A DNA stretch of 64,000 nucleotides. Origin: Pseudomonas sp. W4I3 (lineage in GTDB: Bacteria; Pseudomonadota; Gammaproteobacteria; Pseudomonadales; Pseudomonadaceae). Of the stretch, positions 42,999 through 52,707 are shown one piece after another (the stretch's first letter is position 1; each line of letters starts with the position of its first letter). Position numbers and translations under genes: made by a program. The stretch is taken from NCBI RefSeq assembly GCF_030816195.1, contig NZ_JAUSXS010000001.1:4673501-4737500 (forward strand), in the 5' to 3' direction. A model generated the notes under the pieces. The model was not told the origin of the DNA. It made no database searches and saw only the letters and a program-made list of their open reading frames with translations.

Positions 42999-44286
42999 TA
43001 GTCACTACATCCACACCGACAAGATTGAAGACATTCCTTATCACTTGCTGGCCGATAAAGTACCCACGCCTTTCTATGCGTACAGCGCCACACAAATAAG
43101 AACCGATTTTGCAGAACTTAAACGCAGGCTCCCCCAAGACATTGATTACTTCTACTCGCTGAAGGCCAACCCGAATAAGGCACTGGTGGGGTTATTGCAT
43201 CAGGCCGGCACGGGCTGCGAAGTATGCTCTCTGGCGGAACTTGAAATTGCACTGCGCCAAGGTGTGCCACCGAACGAAATCATCTTTGTCGGGCCGGGAA
43301 AGCATATCAACGAGTTAACGCAATGTTGCATCGCCGGCATTAAAGCCGTGGTGGTGGAATCCATTGAAGAAATGCTTCTGCTCAATGATATTGCCGCAGG
43401 CCTGGAAGTCACTCAGCGTATCGCCCTGCGCATCAACCCCGATTTCACCGGCGAAAAAGCCAAGCTGGTAATGAGCGGCAAACCCCGGCAGTTCGGTATC
43501 GATGAACAGCTGCTGCCGCAGGCATTCGGCGTACTTGCACAACTGGGGCACCTGCGACTGGCAGGTATCCATATTTATCTGGGCACGCGCATTCTTGACT
43601 GGCAGGCCCTGGCCAACAACACGCAGAACATCCTGGCATTGGCCGCCACGCTGCAGCAGACCCATGGCGTGAACTTCGAGTTTGTCGATGTGGGTGGCGG
43701 CTTCGGCGTGCGCTACTTCGACAAGGAAAAAGCACTCGACCTGGCCGCCCTGGGTGAAGCGTTGATGCCGGTAGTCGACGATTACCGCCGACGTTTTCCA
43801 CAATGCAAAATCGTGATCGAACTGGGCCGCTTCCTGATTGCGCGCGCGGGTATCTTCGTCACGCGGATCAACTACCTCAAACCGTCCCGAGACGAGTGGT
43901 TTGCCGTGTGCGATGGCGGTGCCAACTGTCACGGCAGTGCGGCCGGCATCAACTCCCTGATCCGCCGTAACTTCCCGATGGCGCGTCTTGGCCCATCCCG
44001 GCAGAACGCCCAGCGTCGTTATCAAGTGACCGGTCCCCTGTGCACGCCCACCGACTTGCTGGGCGAGAACGTGATGCTCGACGAGCTTCGCTCGGGCGAT
44101 CTGATCGGTATCGGGCATTCCGGTGCCTATGGGGCCAGTGCGTCGCCGGTGGGTTTCTTGAGCTTCGGTCACCCGGCGGAAGTGCTTGTCGAGCGCGATC
44201 AGGCTTTCCTGATCCGCACCGCAGACAGCGTGGACACTCTGTTGGCGCCGCAGGTGTGCCAGCGTTTGCCTCTGCCCAACGCCTGA
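42979..44286 (+). CDS. BtrK-like PLP decarboxylase (carrier-bound amino acid type)
   Basis: 435 residues, fold III (alanine racemase/DapDC-like barrel). Schiff-base Lys62 in YFYSLKANPNK, phosphate loop VDVGGGFGVRYF, ELGRFLIARAG, and second active-site Cys in GPLCTPTDLL; C-terminal HSGAYGASASPVGFLSFGHP. Closest class by pattern is the group that includes BtrK, which decarboxylates glutamyl-S-BtrI in butirosin synthesis, and the exosortase-associated decarboxylases. The presence of a carrier gene overlapping its start supports a tethered substrate. The amino acid is not known. It could also act on a free diamino acid like DapDC, which is less likely here. Confidence 0.85.
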   Translation: MSAFAPDSHYIHTDKIEDIPYHLLADKVPTPFYAYSATQIRTDFAELKRRLPQDIDYFYSLKANPNKALVGLLHQAGTGCEVCSLAELEIALRQGVPPNEIIFVGPGKHINELTQCCIAGIKAVVVESIEEMLLLNDIAAGLEVTQRIALRINPDFTGEKAKLVMSGKPRQFGIDEQLLPQAFGVLAQLGHLRLAGIHIYLGTRILDWQALANNTQNILALAATLQQTHGVNFEFVDVGGGFGVRYFDKEKALDLAALGEALMPVVDDYRRRFPQCKIVIELGRFLIARAGIFVTRINYLKPSRDEWFAVCDGGANCHGSAAGINSLIRRNFPMARLGPSRQNAQRRYQVTGPLCTPTDLLGENVMLDELRSGDLIGIGHSGAYGASASPVGFLSFGHPAEVLVERDQAFLIRTADSVDTLLAPQVCQRLPLPNA

Positions 44287-44296
44287 AGGAGTCGCC

Positions 44297-45196
44297 ATGT
44301 CGCTGGAATTCACGACTTCTCACATCCGCTGGCGCCAGTTCGAGCGGCAAGACGATGCGCCTGCCCCGGACGGCGCTCAAATGAAACTGGTGACGGACTT
44401 CGTCAACGGCTTTTTCGATTCGCATGGGCGTGAGGAACGGGCACAGGAACAGCATGCACGGCGCTGGTATGCCTCACAAAACCAGGCGTTCAGGGTTATG
44501 CTCAAGCAGGTGGTCGCAGCGCTGCAAAACCAGGTTCGACTCGATGACCTGGACCTGCTGGTGCTCACCCACTGGACGCCGGACGTTGAGGTCGGTTGTT
44601 CGGTGACCAATGCCATCATCCATGAGACGGGCTGCCACGACGCCTTTGGTATTGCCATCAGCGATCACGGCTTGAGCAGCCCGTTTCTGGCATTGCAAGT
44701 CATTGAGGATTACCTCGATGGCGGGATCCATAGCGACCGCGAAAAAAAGGCCCTGCTGCTGATCGCAGACCAGGACGCCATCCTGTATGACAGCCCTGCC
44801 CTCGCCCGCCTGAACCCGGAGCCCAGCGCCTGTGTGGTGATGTTGCGCAGCCTGCCGAGCGGCCCCGCCGCCGAACCCCGCGCGGGCATCGCGTTCAAGC
44901 ACTATCGCAAAGTGGCCTTCCCTCAGGCATTGGATACCCTGCTGCCCATTCTGGATATGTTTACCTCCACGGAAGACTTGTTGCCCCTGCTGATCCTGAC
45001 CACGCCGGGCTTTGCCGAACAATTGCGCCAGCACGCGCCGTTGGCTGCTCATCGCATCGAGAGCTGGGACGAGTCATTACTGTCCTGCGCGCCCTGGGCG
45101 CGGCTGGCCCAACTGGCACCGACCCACCTGCGTATCCTGCTGATGCTGCCGGAGGGTGAGTCCCTGGCCTGCGCGGGCTTTGTGGCGGGGGCCTGA
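44297..45196 (+). CDS. KAS III-fold partner subunit without catalytic Cys (first copy)
   Basis: 299 residues. The thiolase/KAS III fold is recognisable from VLTHWTPDVEVGCSVTNAIIHETGC and AISDHGLSSPFLALQVIEDYL. In active KAS III enzymes the last stretch holds the nucleophile Cys; here the aligned residue is Leu. The second half has no catalytic His and no GN/GH motif. It resembles the protein at 56137-56991 in all these points. It lies directly before an active KAS III-fold gene (one base between stop and start), like pqsB before pqsC, so it likely forms a heterodimer with it. AGGAG five bases before ATG. Confidence 0.75.
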   Translation: MSLEFTTSHIRWRQFERQDDAPAPDGAQMKLVTDFVNGFFDSHGREERAQEQHARRWYASQNQAFRVMLKQVVAALQNQVRLDDLDLLVLTHWTPDVEVGCSVTNAIIHETGCHDAFGIAISDHGLSSPFLALQVIEDYLDGGIHSDREKKALLLIADQDAILYDSPALARLNPEPSACVVMLRSLPSGPAAEPRAGIAFKHYRKVAFPQALDTLLPILDMFTSTEDLLPLLILTTPGFAEQLRQHAPLAAHRIESWDESLLSCAPWARLAQLAPTHLRILLMLPEGESLACAGFVAGA

Positions 45197-45197
45197 C

Positions 45198-46175
45198 GTG
45201 TATATCCACACGATAACCAGCCTGGTCGCCGAGCACCTTACTGCGCTTCCCGCCATGGCACAAAAGTATGCCTGGGGTGAGCGAAACACCAAGATTTTTG
45301 GACGCTTCCATCGCATGGAGTCGGCCAGCCTGTTTGCGCACGAGACCTTGCCTGAGTTGATCATGAAGCTGCTGCAGCGACTGCGCGCCGAGTGCGACCC
45401 GGTGCTGTTCGGGCGCATTGGCTATGTGGCCTGGGCACACTCGCTCAATTGCCCCAGCCCGTTTGACCTTGGCTGCGACCTGGCCGATGAGATACGTCGG
45501 TTCATGGATCGACCGCAGGTTGAGTTTTTCTCTGTCTCCCAGGCTTCATGTGCCTCGGCACTGGTGGGGCTGAAGTTTCTCGACGCTAAGCTTTCTGCGG
45601 CCCAGGCCAGGCAGGAAGACGTCTGCGGCCTGTTGATCACCGGAGAAAAGTGCTTCCACGACACCGTGCAGTACGTTGATCAGAATGGCTATTTCGGCGA
45701 AGCCTTCTGCGCCACATTGGTCAGCGCGCAGCCGATCCCTGGCGCCGTGCGCGTGGGTGCCCTGCATGTTCAGCAACTGGCCGCCTACGCGACGCGCACC
45801 CACTCGACGGATCGTGCCAGTGAAAACGCCTATGACCACGCGTTTATCCCGACGATGCTCGAGACCGTGCAAACCGTATTGCAACAAGCGGGGCGTCGTC
45901 CTGACGAACTGCGCACGCTGATCCCCTACCACATCAGCCCACCCACCTTCGACAGGATTGCCGACGGCGCCGCTTTCGCCCGCGACATCATTTACCGCCG
46001 CCATCTCTACCAATTGGGACACTGCTTTTGCAGCGACGCGTTCCTCAACCTGCAAAGCCTGCTGGCGCAGCGCGACAAGGCTGTCGCCGTTCACCCTATT
46101 CTGGCCGTAGCGTCCGGCATTGCGGGCACGTTTGCCGCCATCGTTCTTGAAATGAATCCAGAGGAGCAGACATGA
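45198..46175 (+). CDS. KAS III-fold acyltransferase/condensing enzyme (first)
   Basis: 325 residues from GTG 45198, directly after the preceding stop. Cys118 in SQASCASALVGL is the nucleophile, His245 in LIPYHISPPTF the base. Where FabH has GN-TSAAS with the catalytic Asn, this has GHCFCSDAFLNL, so His275 takes that place. Loss of Asn is known from acyl-transferring relatives such as PqsC, which use a Cys-His dyad. Substrates are probably carrier- or CoA-bound acyl groups. Its stop overlaps the ligase start (ATGA). Confidence 0.82.
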   Translation: MYIHTITSLVAEHLTALPAMAQKYAWGERNTKIFGRFHRMESASLFAHETLPELIMKLLQRLRAECDPVLFGRIGYVAWAHSLNCPSPFDLGCDLADEIRRFMDRPQVEFFSVSQASCASALVGLKFLDAKLSAAQARQEDVCGLLITGEKCFHDTVQYVDQNGYFGEAFCATLVSAQPIPGAVRVGALHVQQLAAYATRTHSTDRASENAYDHAFIPTMLETVQTVLQQAGRRPDELRTLIPYHISPPTFDRIADGAAFARDIIYRRHLYQLGHCFCSDAFLNLQSLLAQRDKAVAVHPILAVASGIAGTFAAIVLEMNPEEQT

Positions 46176-47782
46176 GCACGAACCATTTGACCCAGTGGCT
46201 GGTGCAGGCTGCAGAGCGGTTCCCCGAAAAAGTCGCGCTGATCGAGGGTGAGCAGGCCGTGACGTGGGCCGCCCTTTATCAGCGCGTAATCAACACCGCC
46301 ACATACTTGGCCCAGCAGCAGGTCGATCGCGGCGATCGCGTACTGGTGTGGCTGCCGAACGGGGTGGATTTCGTCGTCTGCTTCTGGGCCGTGCAATACC
46401 TGCAGGCGGTGTTCGTGCCGGTCAATCCGGATACGCCGTTGGCACGGGTCGGCTGGTTACTCGATAACGCAGAGTCACACCTGCTGATCGCGCAGGCCGG
46501 GCAAGCCACGGCGCTGGCTGAAACGCTTGGCGAGCGTGACGTACACGTCCTGTTCGATCAGCCACTCAGCGCGCCAGCGTGCGGCTCTTCACCCCTGTCC
46601 CTGCAGCAGATAGCGCTGTTCCCGCCGGCGCAGCCTTCGCATTGGCAAGGTGCGTTGGACATTGACCTGGCTTGCCTGATCTACACCTCGGGTTCGACGG
46701 GCGATCCCAAGGGCGTGATGCTGACCCAGCGCAATATGCTCAGCGCGGCGGACTCCGTTGCCACTTACCTGCAGTTGAGCGCCGCTGACCGGATCTTTTG
46801 CACGATTCCCATGAGCTTCGACTATGGGCTGTACCAAGCGATCATGACGGCCAAAGTCGGCGCAACGCTGATTATCGAAAAGGATTTCAGCCGCCCGCTG
46901 TTTGCGCTCAAACAACTGGTGAAGCACAAAGCGACTGTGCTGCCGATTGTTCCCACGCTGCTGGCGATCATCGCGCCCCTGGCCAAGCGCTACGATTTTT
47001 CCAGCCTGCGCAAAATCACCAATACGGCCGCGGCCCTGCACCCCAGCGATATCGATCTGCTGATCTCGCTGTTCCCGCAAGCCCAGATCTACTCCATGTA
47101 CGGGCTGACCGAGTGCCATCGCTGCACCTGGCTGCCTCCGGCGTTGTTGTCACAACACAAGGACAGCGTGGGCTACGCCATCCCCAATACCGAGCTGTGG
47201 GTGGTGGATGATGACGGTGTTGCACACCGCAGCAATGCCACTGGCGAGCTGGTCATTCGTGGCGCGACCGTGATGCGCGGCTACTGGCGCAACCCGGAGC
47301 AAACCGCGAAAAAGCTGCGCCCCGGACCGTTGCACGGTGAGTCGCTTCTCTACACCGGCGACATTTGCCGGCTGGATGAACAAGGCTTGCTTTACTTCCT
47401 TTCGCGCAGCGATGACATCCTCAAGACCAACGGCGAAAAGGTCGCGCCCCGGGAAGTCGAAGGCGTGCTCAAGCGTATGCCTGGCGTACTCCAGGTCGCG
47501 GTGATTGGCATTGCCCATCCGGTCCATGGCGACGAAATAGTCGCGTGTATCGAATGCGTCGCGCCCCTCGATGAAGCGTCGCTCAAAGCGTTCTGCCAAA
47601 CCCACCTGGAAGCCTACAAGCGGCCCCATCGCTATTACTTCAGCCAAGCATTACCCAGGAACAACAACGGCAAAGTTGACCGTGGCCAGCTATCCACCCT
47701 TATGCCGCGCCGCGAAAACAACCTTAACGTCGGCTGCACACAACAAACGGGGAGCCACCATGTATACGCCAACCATCATTGA
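46172..47782 (+). CDS. Adenylate-forming acyl/aminoacyl ligase
   Basis: 536 residues. ATP loop LIYTSGSTGDPKGV near residue 170, MSFDYGLYQAI at the substrate pocket with an Asp where NRPS A-domains hold the amino group, MYGLTEC, YTGDICRL, and NNNGKVDRGQL with the catalytic Lys. Pattern is near the exosortase-associated ligase that also travels with a BtrK-like decarboxylase and a carrier, so it probably loads the amino acid on the 42693-42998 carrier. A fatty acid substrate is a second possibility. GAGGAG five bases before ATG, overlap with previous stop. The C-terminal tail after residue 510 looks non-conserved. Confidence 0.85.
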   Translation: MSTNHLTQWLVQAAERFPEKVALIEGEQAVTWAALYQRVINTATYLAQQQVDRGDRVLVWLPNGVDFVVCFWAVQYLQAVFVPVNPDTPLARVGWLLDNAESHLLIAQAGQATALAETLGERDVHVLFDQPLSAPACGSSPLSLQQIALFPPAQPSHWQGALDIDLACLIYTSGSTGDPKGVMLTQRNMLSAADSVATYLQLSAADRIFCTIPMSFDYGLYQAIMTAKVGATLIIEKDFSRPLFALKQLVKHKATVLPIVPTLLAIIAPLAKRYDFSSLRKITNTAAALHPSDIDLLISLFPQAQIYSMYGLTECHRCTWLPPALLSQHKDSVGYAIPNTELWVVDDDGVAHRSNATGELVIRGATVMRGYWRNPEQTAKKLRPGPLHGESLLYTGDICRLDEQGLLYFLSRSDDILKTNGEKVAPREVEGVLKRMPGVLQVAVIGIAHPVHGDEIVACIECVAPLDEASLKAFCQTHLEAYKRPHRYYFSQALPRNNNGKVDRGQLSTLMPRRENNLNVGCTQQTGSHHVYANHH

Positions 47783-48014
47783 AGCCATCGGACTGGTCCT
47801 GGAAACCTCAAACCTCTCGGAACTCAATGCCGCAACCCATCTGGAGCGCGACCTGGGGTTTGAGAGCGGCTTGTACATCGAACTGATCATGTACCTTGAG
47901 GAAAGTATCGAGGACCTGGTCCTCGACCCGGCCACGCTGGAATTCCAGCACTTCGAAACCGTGGGCAGTCTGTCCAATTTCATTGAGCTGCAACTCGCCA
48001 GCCGGGCGGCATGA
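47760..48014 (+). CDS. Acyl-carrier-like protein, second carrier
   Basis: 84 residues starting MYTPTIIEAIGLVLETSNL. Attachment Ser36 in ERDLGFESGLYIEL, followed by EESIEDLVLDPATLE. It overlaps the ligase end by 23 bases and is followed directly by the adenylation gene (TGA then ATG), which suggests that it is the carrier for one of the two DltA-like enzymes. GGGGAG five bases before ATG. Confidence 0.83.
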   Translation: MYTPTIIEAIGLVLETSNLSELNAATHLERDLGFESGLYIELIMYLEESIEDLVLDPATLEFQHFETVGSLSNFIELQLASRAA

Positions 48015-49568
48015 ATGGACGCCTGGTCTGCGCTCATAAGCGTGTTCATGCGCTTTGGGGTTCAACCCGCTGCCGCCTGGCACCACCAGTCAGTGACGCA
48101 CAGCTACGCGGCGCTGAGCCAGCGGGCGCAGGATATCGCGCATGAAATAATGCGCCAGCATGCCCATGGCGAACTCCCCATGGCGCCGGTTCTGGTGTAT
48201 GGCCATAAGTCTTTCGATTTTCTAGCCGCCTGGTGGGCCTGCCTGCTGTGCGGCTGTCCCATCGTGCCGGTGGAGTCGGACAACGCACCTGAGCGCCTGG
48301 AACGAATTGCCCGCACTGTCGGCGCAAGCCTGATCCTGAACACGGACGGCCCTGCGCTGTTCGCGGCCGATGCCCGGGTGGTCGCCCTCGCTGACCTGCC
48401 CTGGCTGCACCATGATCAAGCGGCACTGCGGCAGTTGCTCGACGCCACCCGCCGACGGCTCGACGACGCGGTCATCGCCCCGCTGGCCTACATCATGTTT
48501 TCCTCAGGCACCACCGGGGAGCCCAAGGGCATTCAGATCAGCCTGTCCAACCTGGCTGATTTCGTGTCCTGGGTGCGCAACGATTTTGCCCTGGAGGGGG
48601 CTGTCACCGGCAATGTGCGGTATTGCTTCGATGTCTGCCTGTTTGAAATCTGGCTCGCCTGGACATTTGTGCAACCGCTGTCGGTACTCGACCATCGAGA
48701 GTTGATCAACACCCGCAAGATGATTGCCCAGCACGCGCACATGGCGCTGACCTGCTGGGTCTCCACGCCGTCGATGGTGCGTCTCTACCTGCTGGATCCG
48801 ACCTTCAACGCCGGAACGCTTGCACAGCTGCGCCGGTTTATCTTCTGCGGTGAAACGCTGCCTAAAGAGATCGTCACGCAGTTATGGGCACGCTTCCCAG
48901 GTTGCGAGGTGATCAATACGTATGGCCCCACTGAATGCACCGTGGCGGCCTCGCAGGTGCTGATCACTGTGGAGATGGTGGCGTCGTCATTGCCGCTGCC
49001 GATTGGGCGCGCCCGCCCGGGCGCGGCATTGCGCCTGGCCCATCCGCTGGACGCTTCGGGTCGCGGACAGATATTGATCAGCGGCGCGTGCGTCGGCCTC
49101 GGTTACCTCAATGCGACGCCCGCGCGCCAGGCCAATTTCAGTCGACAGGCGGGGCACGCCACTTACGCCACCGGGGATATCGGACTGTTTGATGGCCACT
49201 GGTTTTACTTCCTTGGGCGCGAAGACGCCGAGGTCAAGGTTCAGGGCCACCGTATTGACCTGCACGAAATCGAGCATTTCCTGCGTGACCGTAACCTGGT
49301 CGCCGATGTGGTGGTCGAGCCGTATTGGCGCAAGGGCAACGCTGAGGCGATCCAGGCCTGCGTCATCCTCAATGCGGGCGGTGATCTGTCGCAACTGGGC
49401 ACTGCCATGCAAGCCCATTTCCCCCCGTGGGCCATTCCACGTTACTGGTACAGCACCCCGCGCACCGTACTGAATCACAACGGCAAACTGGATCGCTCGG
49501 TTGCCTGGCAATTGGCGAAGGACCATGGAGAGAGATATGTTTTCATCGCAAATCAAACCGCTGTTTGA
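48015..49568 (+). CDS. DltA-like adenylation enzyme, first copy
   Basis: 517 residues. A-domain motifs in order: MFSSGTTGEPKGI near residue 160, YCFDVCLFEIW with the Asp that binds an amino group, VSTPSM, NTYGPTECTV, YATGDIGLFDGHWFYFLGREDAEVKVQGHRIDL and NHNGKLDRS with the catalytic Lys. Stand-alone, without condensation or carrier domains. It should activate an amino acid and load the carrier encoded just before it. No specificity code is safe to read by eye. The last 30 codons overlap the next gene. Confidence 0.87.
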   Translation: MDAWSALISVFMRFGVQPAAAWHHQSVTHSYAALSQRAQDIAHEIMRQHAHGELPMAPVLVYGHKSFDFLAAWWACLLCGCPIVPVESDNAPERLERIARTVGASLILNTDGPALFAADARVVALADLPWLHHDQAALRQLLDATRRRLDDAVIAPLAYIMFSSGTTGEPKGIQISLSNLADFVSWVRNDFALEGAVTGNVRYCFDVCLFEIWLAWTFVQPLSVLDHRELINTRKMIAQHAHMALTCWVSTPSMVRLYLLDPTFNAGTLAQLRRFIFCGETLPKEIVTQLWARFPGCEVINTYGPTECTVAASQVLITVEMVASSLPLPIGRARPGAALRLAHPLDASGRGQILISGACVGLGYLNATPARQANFSRQAGHATYATGDIGLFDGHWFYFLGREDAEVKVQGHRIDLHEIEHFLRDRNLVADVVVEPYWRKGNAEAIQACVILNAGGDLSQLGTAMQAHFPPWAIPRYWYSTPRTVLNHNGKLDRSVAWQLAKDHGERYVFIANQTAV

Positions 49569-51057
49569 GCGCCTCAAAAATCAGCACCCGACTGTCGCGC
49601 TGATCAACCAGGAGGGCAGCTACAGCTTCGCGGAACTGGGCCTGCGCACGGCCGCGATTGCCCGTGCACTCGCCCCCTGGGCAGGCCGCAACGTGCTGGT
49701 CCATGGGCATAAGCAACAAGATGCGGTAGCGGCCATGCTGGCGTGTATCAGCCAGGGAAGCTGCTTCACCTTCGTCGACCAGTCCAACCCGGTTGCGCGG
49801 GTTGAAAAAATTGCCGACCTGATCCGCGCCGAGGTGATCGTCACTGCGACGCCGCAACGGCTGGAAGGCCTGGATCGCTGGCCACAATGGGTCACGTCAT
49901 CCCTGGACAATGGCGACCCGGCGACACTGCCGCTCGAGCCTGAACTGACCCAGCCGGCCTTTTATATTCTTCCCACCTCCGGCAGTACCGGTGAACCCAA
50001 AGGCGTGGTGGTCAGCTATGAGAACTTCGCCGCATTCTCCACGTGGTACAGCCCGATGATCAGCGACGGGATTGCACAGGGGTGCCATGTGAGCCACGCC
50101 TGTTTCTCCTTCGACATGGGCTTGCTCGATCTCTTCCCGGTGCTGTGCGCGGGCCGAGCGCTGCTGATGCTCGATCACCGCCACAATATGCTGCCCAGGC
50201 AGAATATTCGTTTGATGTCGCGTTACCCGCAATGCCCTGTCACCAGTTGGTTTTCCACGCCGAGCTTTGTCGATCTGATGTTGAAGGACCCGTTGTTCGG
50301 GCGCGAACAGTTTCCTGACCTCAAGCGGTTCTTCATGGCCGGCGAGCGCGCCGCACTGGGCCTGGTGACGCAGTTGCAGGCCCGCTTTCCAGGCCTTGAA
50401 GTGATGCACGGATATGGCCCTACCGAAACCACCGGCATGACGCATACGTTCGCGCTGGGCCAGCCGCCCGAACACAATGCAGGCCTGCTGTCGCTTGGCA
50501 GACCCTGCGGGTTGACCCAGGTCAGGATCGTGGACGCCGATGGCCGCAGCCTGCCGCCTGGAGAAATGGGTGAAGTGCGTTTGTACGGCCCGCAAGTTGC
50601 ACTGGGCTACCAGCCGGAGGACGACCCGCGTAACAACGCCTTCAGCCATGACACATTCGGACGTTACTACGCCACGGGCGACCGCGGTTTTGTGGATGAC
50701 GATCAGTCGCTGTTTATCCACGGCAGGGATGACAACCAACTGAAGCTGAACGGCAATCGGGTGGAACTGGGCGAAATCGAAAGCAGCGTGTGTCGCTACC
50801 CGCAGGTGATCCAGTGTTGCGCCGTTCCGATCAGAGAAGAAGGCAAGGTCATCGACCTGCAACTGTTCATACAGCTGCATGACGACAGTGCGCCTCACCG
50901 CGAAGCCCTGCGCCAGTTCCTGGCGGAGCAATTGCCGGGCTACATGATCCCCAAGTCCCTGTTCTTTTGTCAGACCTTCCCCGTCACGTTGCACGGCAAG
51001 ATCGATCGCCAGCAACTGGTACAGGCGCACAAGGCAGCGCCGGGGGTTACGGGATGA
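49537..51057 (+). CDS. DltA-like adenylation enzyme, second copy
   Basis: 506 residues from ATG 49537 with GGAGAGA just upstream; starts at 49525 and 49501 also in frame. Motifs: ILPTSGSTGEPKGV, HACFSFDMGLLDLFP (the Asp is kept, and this segment resembles DltA), WFSTPSF, HGYGPTETTG, YATGDRGFVDDDQSLFIHGRDDNQLKLNGNRVEL and LHGKIDRQQL. Same layout as the first copy but well diverged from it. Such enzymes load proline, alanine or similar onto free carriers in pyrrole and related pathways. A 121-base gap follows it, the longest inside the operon. Confidence 0.87.
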   Translation: MFSSQIKPLFERLKNQHPTVALINQEGSYSFAELGLRTAAIARALAPWAGRNVLVHGHKQQDAVAAMLACISQGSCFTFVDQSNPVARVEKIADLIRAEVIVTATPQRLEGLDRWPQWVTSSLDNGDPATLPLEPELTQPAFYILPTSGSTGEPKGVVVSYENFAAFSTWYSPMISDGIAQGCHVSHACFSFDMGLLDLFPVLCAGRALLMLDHRHNMLPRQNIRLMSRYPQCPVTSWFSTPSFVDLMLKDPLFGREQFPDLKRFFMAGERAALGLVTQLQARFPGLEVMHGYGPTETTGMTHTFALGQPPEHNAGLLSLGRPCGLTQVRIVDADGRSLPPGEMGEVRLYGPQVALGYQPEDDPRNNAFSHDTFGRYYATGDRGFVDDDQSLFIHGRDDNQLKLNGNRVELGEIESSVCRYPQVIQCCAVPIREEGKVIDLQLFIQLHDDSAPHREALRQFLAEQLPGYMIPKSLFFCQTFPVTLHGKIDRQQLVQAHKAAPGVTG

Positions 51058-51178
51058 TGGGCTGCAAGCACATATAAAAAACTTTGCGCCATGCCGGCGA
51101 AAATGCTCGCCACGCTGTAAGCCGGTACCGCACAGGTGCCGGCGTCAAACACTCTCTTCAAGGATAAAGGGCGGCGCG

Positions 51179-51583
51179 ATGCGTTTCAGTCATATCGGTT
51201 ATGTGGTGTGCGACAGCGATGCAACGGCTGCTGCGGTCAAACCGTTTTTCCCGGTGGTCGTCCGATTCAGAGAATACATGGCCGCACAAAAAGTCTTCAT
51301 CACGCTGATGGCGACGGCTGAAGGGAACAGCCAGATCGAGTTGGTAGAACCTTCGCAAAACAACCGGCCGTTATGCGAGCTACTGGACAAATCCGGCAAG
51401 TCGTCACTGCCCTACCACATCTGTTTTGAGGTCAGTGACTTCGATCAGCAACTGCAGACCATGAAAGCGGCTGGCTGGATGGTGTTGACGCGCCCATTCA
51501 ACGCGTTCGATGACCACCATCGCTCCAGCCACCTCTATCACCGGGATGCCGGGATTATTGAAATCATGTCGGGCCCGCTATGA
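51179..51583 (+). CDS. VOC-superfamily protein (glyoxalase/epimerase-like)
   Basis: 134 residues, two beta-alpha-beta-beta-beta modules. MRFSHIGYVVCDSDAT has the first metal His, QIELVEP the first Glu, YHICFEVSDFD the second His and AGIIEIMSG the second Glu, so all four metal ligands of the methylmalonyl-CoA epimerase-like group are present. An acid-base isomerase or epimerase acting on an acyl thioester is plausible in this cluster. Its stop overlaps the next start (ATGA). Not essential to the core logic and could be an auxiliary. Confidence 0.8.
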   Translation: MRFSHIGYVVCDSDATAAAVKPFFPVVVRFREYMAAQKVFITLMATAEGNSQIELVEPSQNNRPLCELLDKSGKSSLPYHICFEVSDFDQQLQTMKAAGWMVLTRPFNAFDDHHRSSHLYHRDAGIIEIMSGPL

Positions 51584-52707
51584 ATCGAATCTACGATGAA
51601 CTGTTCGCTCGCTCATCCAGCCCGCTGGGCGCAGACGCCGAGCAGGTGGCGGACCAGTTGCGTCATATGGGCGATACGCGACAGGTCCTGGGGCAGTGGT
51701 CGTTCGCGGCGACATTGAATCAGCTCGGCGTGCCGCAACGCTATCTGGCCTGTGCCAATGACCAGGCAGTCAGCCTGGCGGCGCGCTTTGAACTCTACGA
51801 GCAAATTGGCTTCGTTTCACCGGCACTCATCTTCAGTGCGCCAGGCCCCAGCATGGCGGCCTATGTGGTGGCCGGGCTGGGCAGCGAACAGCAGCAGGAT
51901 GCATTCTTCGGCCAGTTTCAACGGGCGTTGTGCTGGTCGTGTTTTGCCATGACCGAACCCACCCAGGGCAGTGATGCCGGGGCCATGCAAACCACCGCAA
52001 CGGCGGTTGACGGTGGCTACCTGATCCGCGGCAGCAAGATGTTCATCGGCAACGGCGTGGTCGCCGACACCGGCGTCGTGTTTGCGCGCACCGCACCGGG
52101 ACAATTGGGCATCAACGCCTTTGTGTTTTCGCCACAAAACCCGGCGGTGACTCGCCAGCGCCTGTCGCTGACCGGGCTTGACGGCACCAACCTGGCGTTG
52201 ATGCATTTCGACGATCTGTTTATCCCGACTGCGGATCTGCTTGGGCAGCACTTGAAACCTACTCAGCGGTTTGCGCAATCAGCGATGGCCACCTTCGATG
52301 CACTGCGTCCCTGTGTCGGCGCCCTGGCCCTGGGTGTGGCGCGACGCGCCTTGCAGGAGTGGCACGCCTGCGTCACACCGACCCCGGACCAGTCGCAACG
52401 GCTGGCGGTGCTGAAGCGGCGCTGGAGTACCGCTTACCGTGACGCGTTGACGGTCTGCCAGCGGGCGGACGCGCAACAGGCGTCAGGCAAAAGCCCCGGC
52501 ATGGTCAAAACCGCGTGCGTCGTCCTTGCCGATGAGATTGTCAGCCATCTGATCCACGCGTTCCCCAAAGGCGCACAGCCTGTTCCGACAGCCCTCTGGC
52601 AGGCTTTTCGCGATGTAAAAGCCTTTGAGTACACCGAGGGCACACGGCAAGTCCACCAACTGGGCATGAGCTTCTCCCCTCCACCCTCCAGCCTGGAATG
52701 CCGATGA
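51580..52707 (+). CDS. Acyl-CoA-dehydrogenase-like flavoprotein, first copy
   Basis: 375 residues. FAD-binding motif CFAMTEPTQGSDAGAM in the middle domain, GSKMFIGNG, and the catalytic Glu in FEYTEGTRQVH near residue 360. The family normally makes alpha,beta double bonds in acyl-CoA; related enzymes such as PltE and PigA oxidise prolyl groups on carrier proteins to pyrroles. With two DltA-like adenylation genes next to it, a carrier-bound aminoacyl substrate is likely here, but this is inference. ATGA overlap with the VOC gene and the next gene. Confidence 0.85.
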   Translation: MNRIYDELFARSSSPLGADAEQVADQLRHMGDTRQVLGQWSFAATLNQLGVPQRYLACANDQAVSLAARFELYEQIGFVSPALIFSAPGPSMAAYVVAGLGSEQQQDAFFGQFQRALCWSCFAMTEPTQGSDAGAMQTTATAVDGGYLIRGSKMFIGNGVVADTGVVFARTAPGQLGINAFVFSPQNPAVTRQRLSLTGLDGTNLALMHFDDLFIPTADLLGQHLKPTQRFAQSAMATFDALRPCVGALALGVARRALQEWHACVTPTPDQSQRLAVLKRRWSTAYRDALTVCQRADAQQASGKSPGMVKTACVVLADEIVSHLIHAFPKGAQPVPTALWQAFRDVKAFEYTEGTRQVHQLGMSFSPPPSSLECR

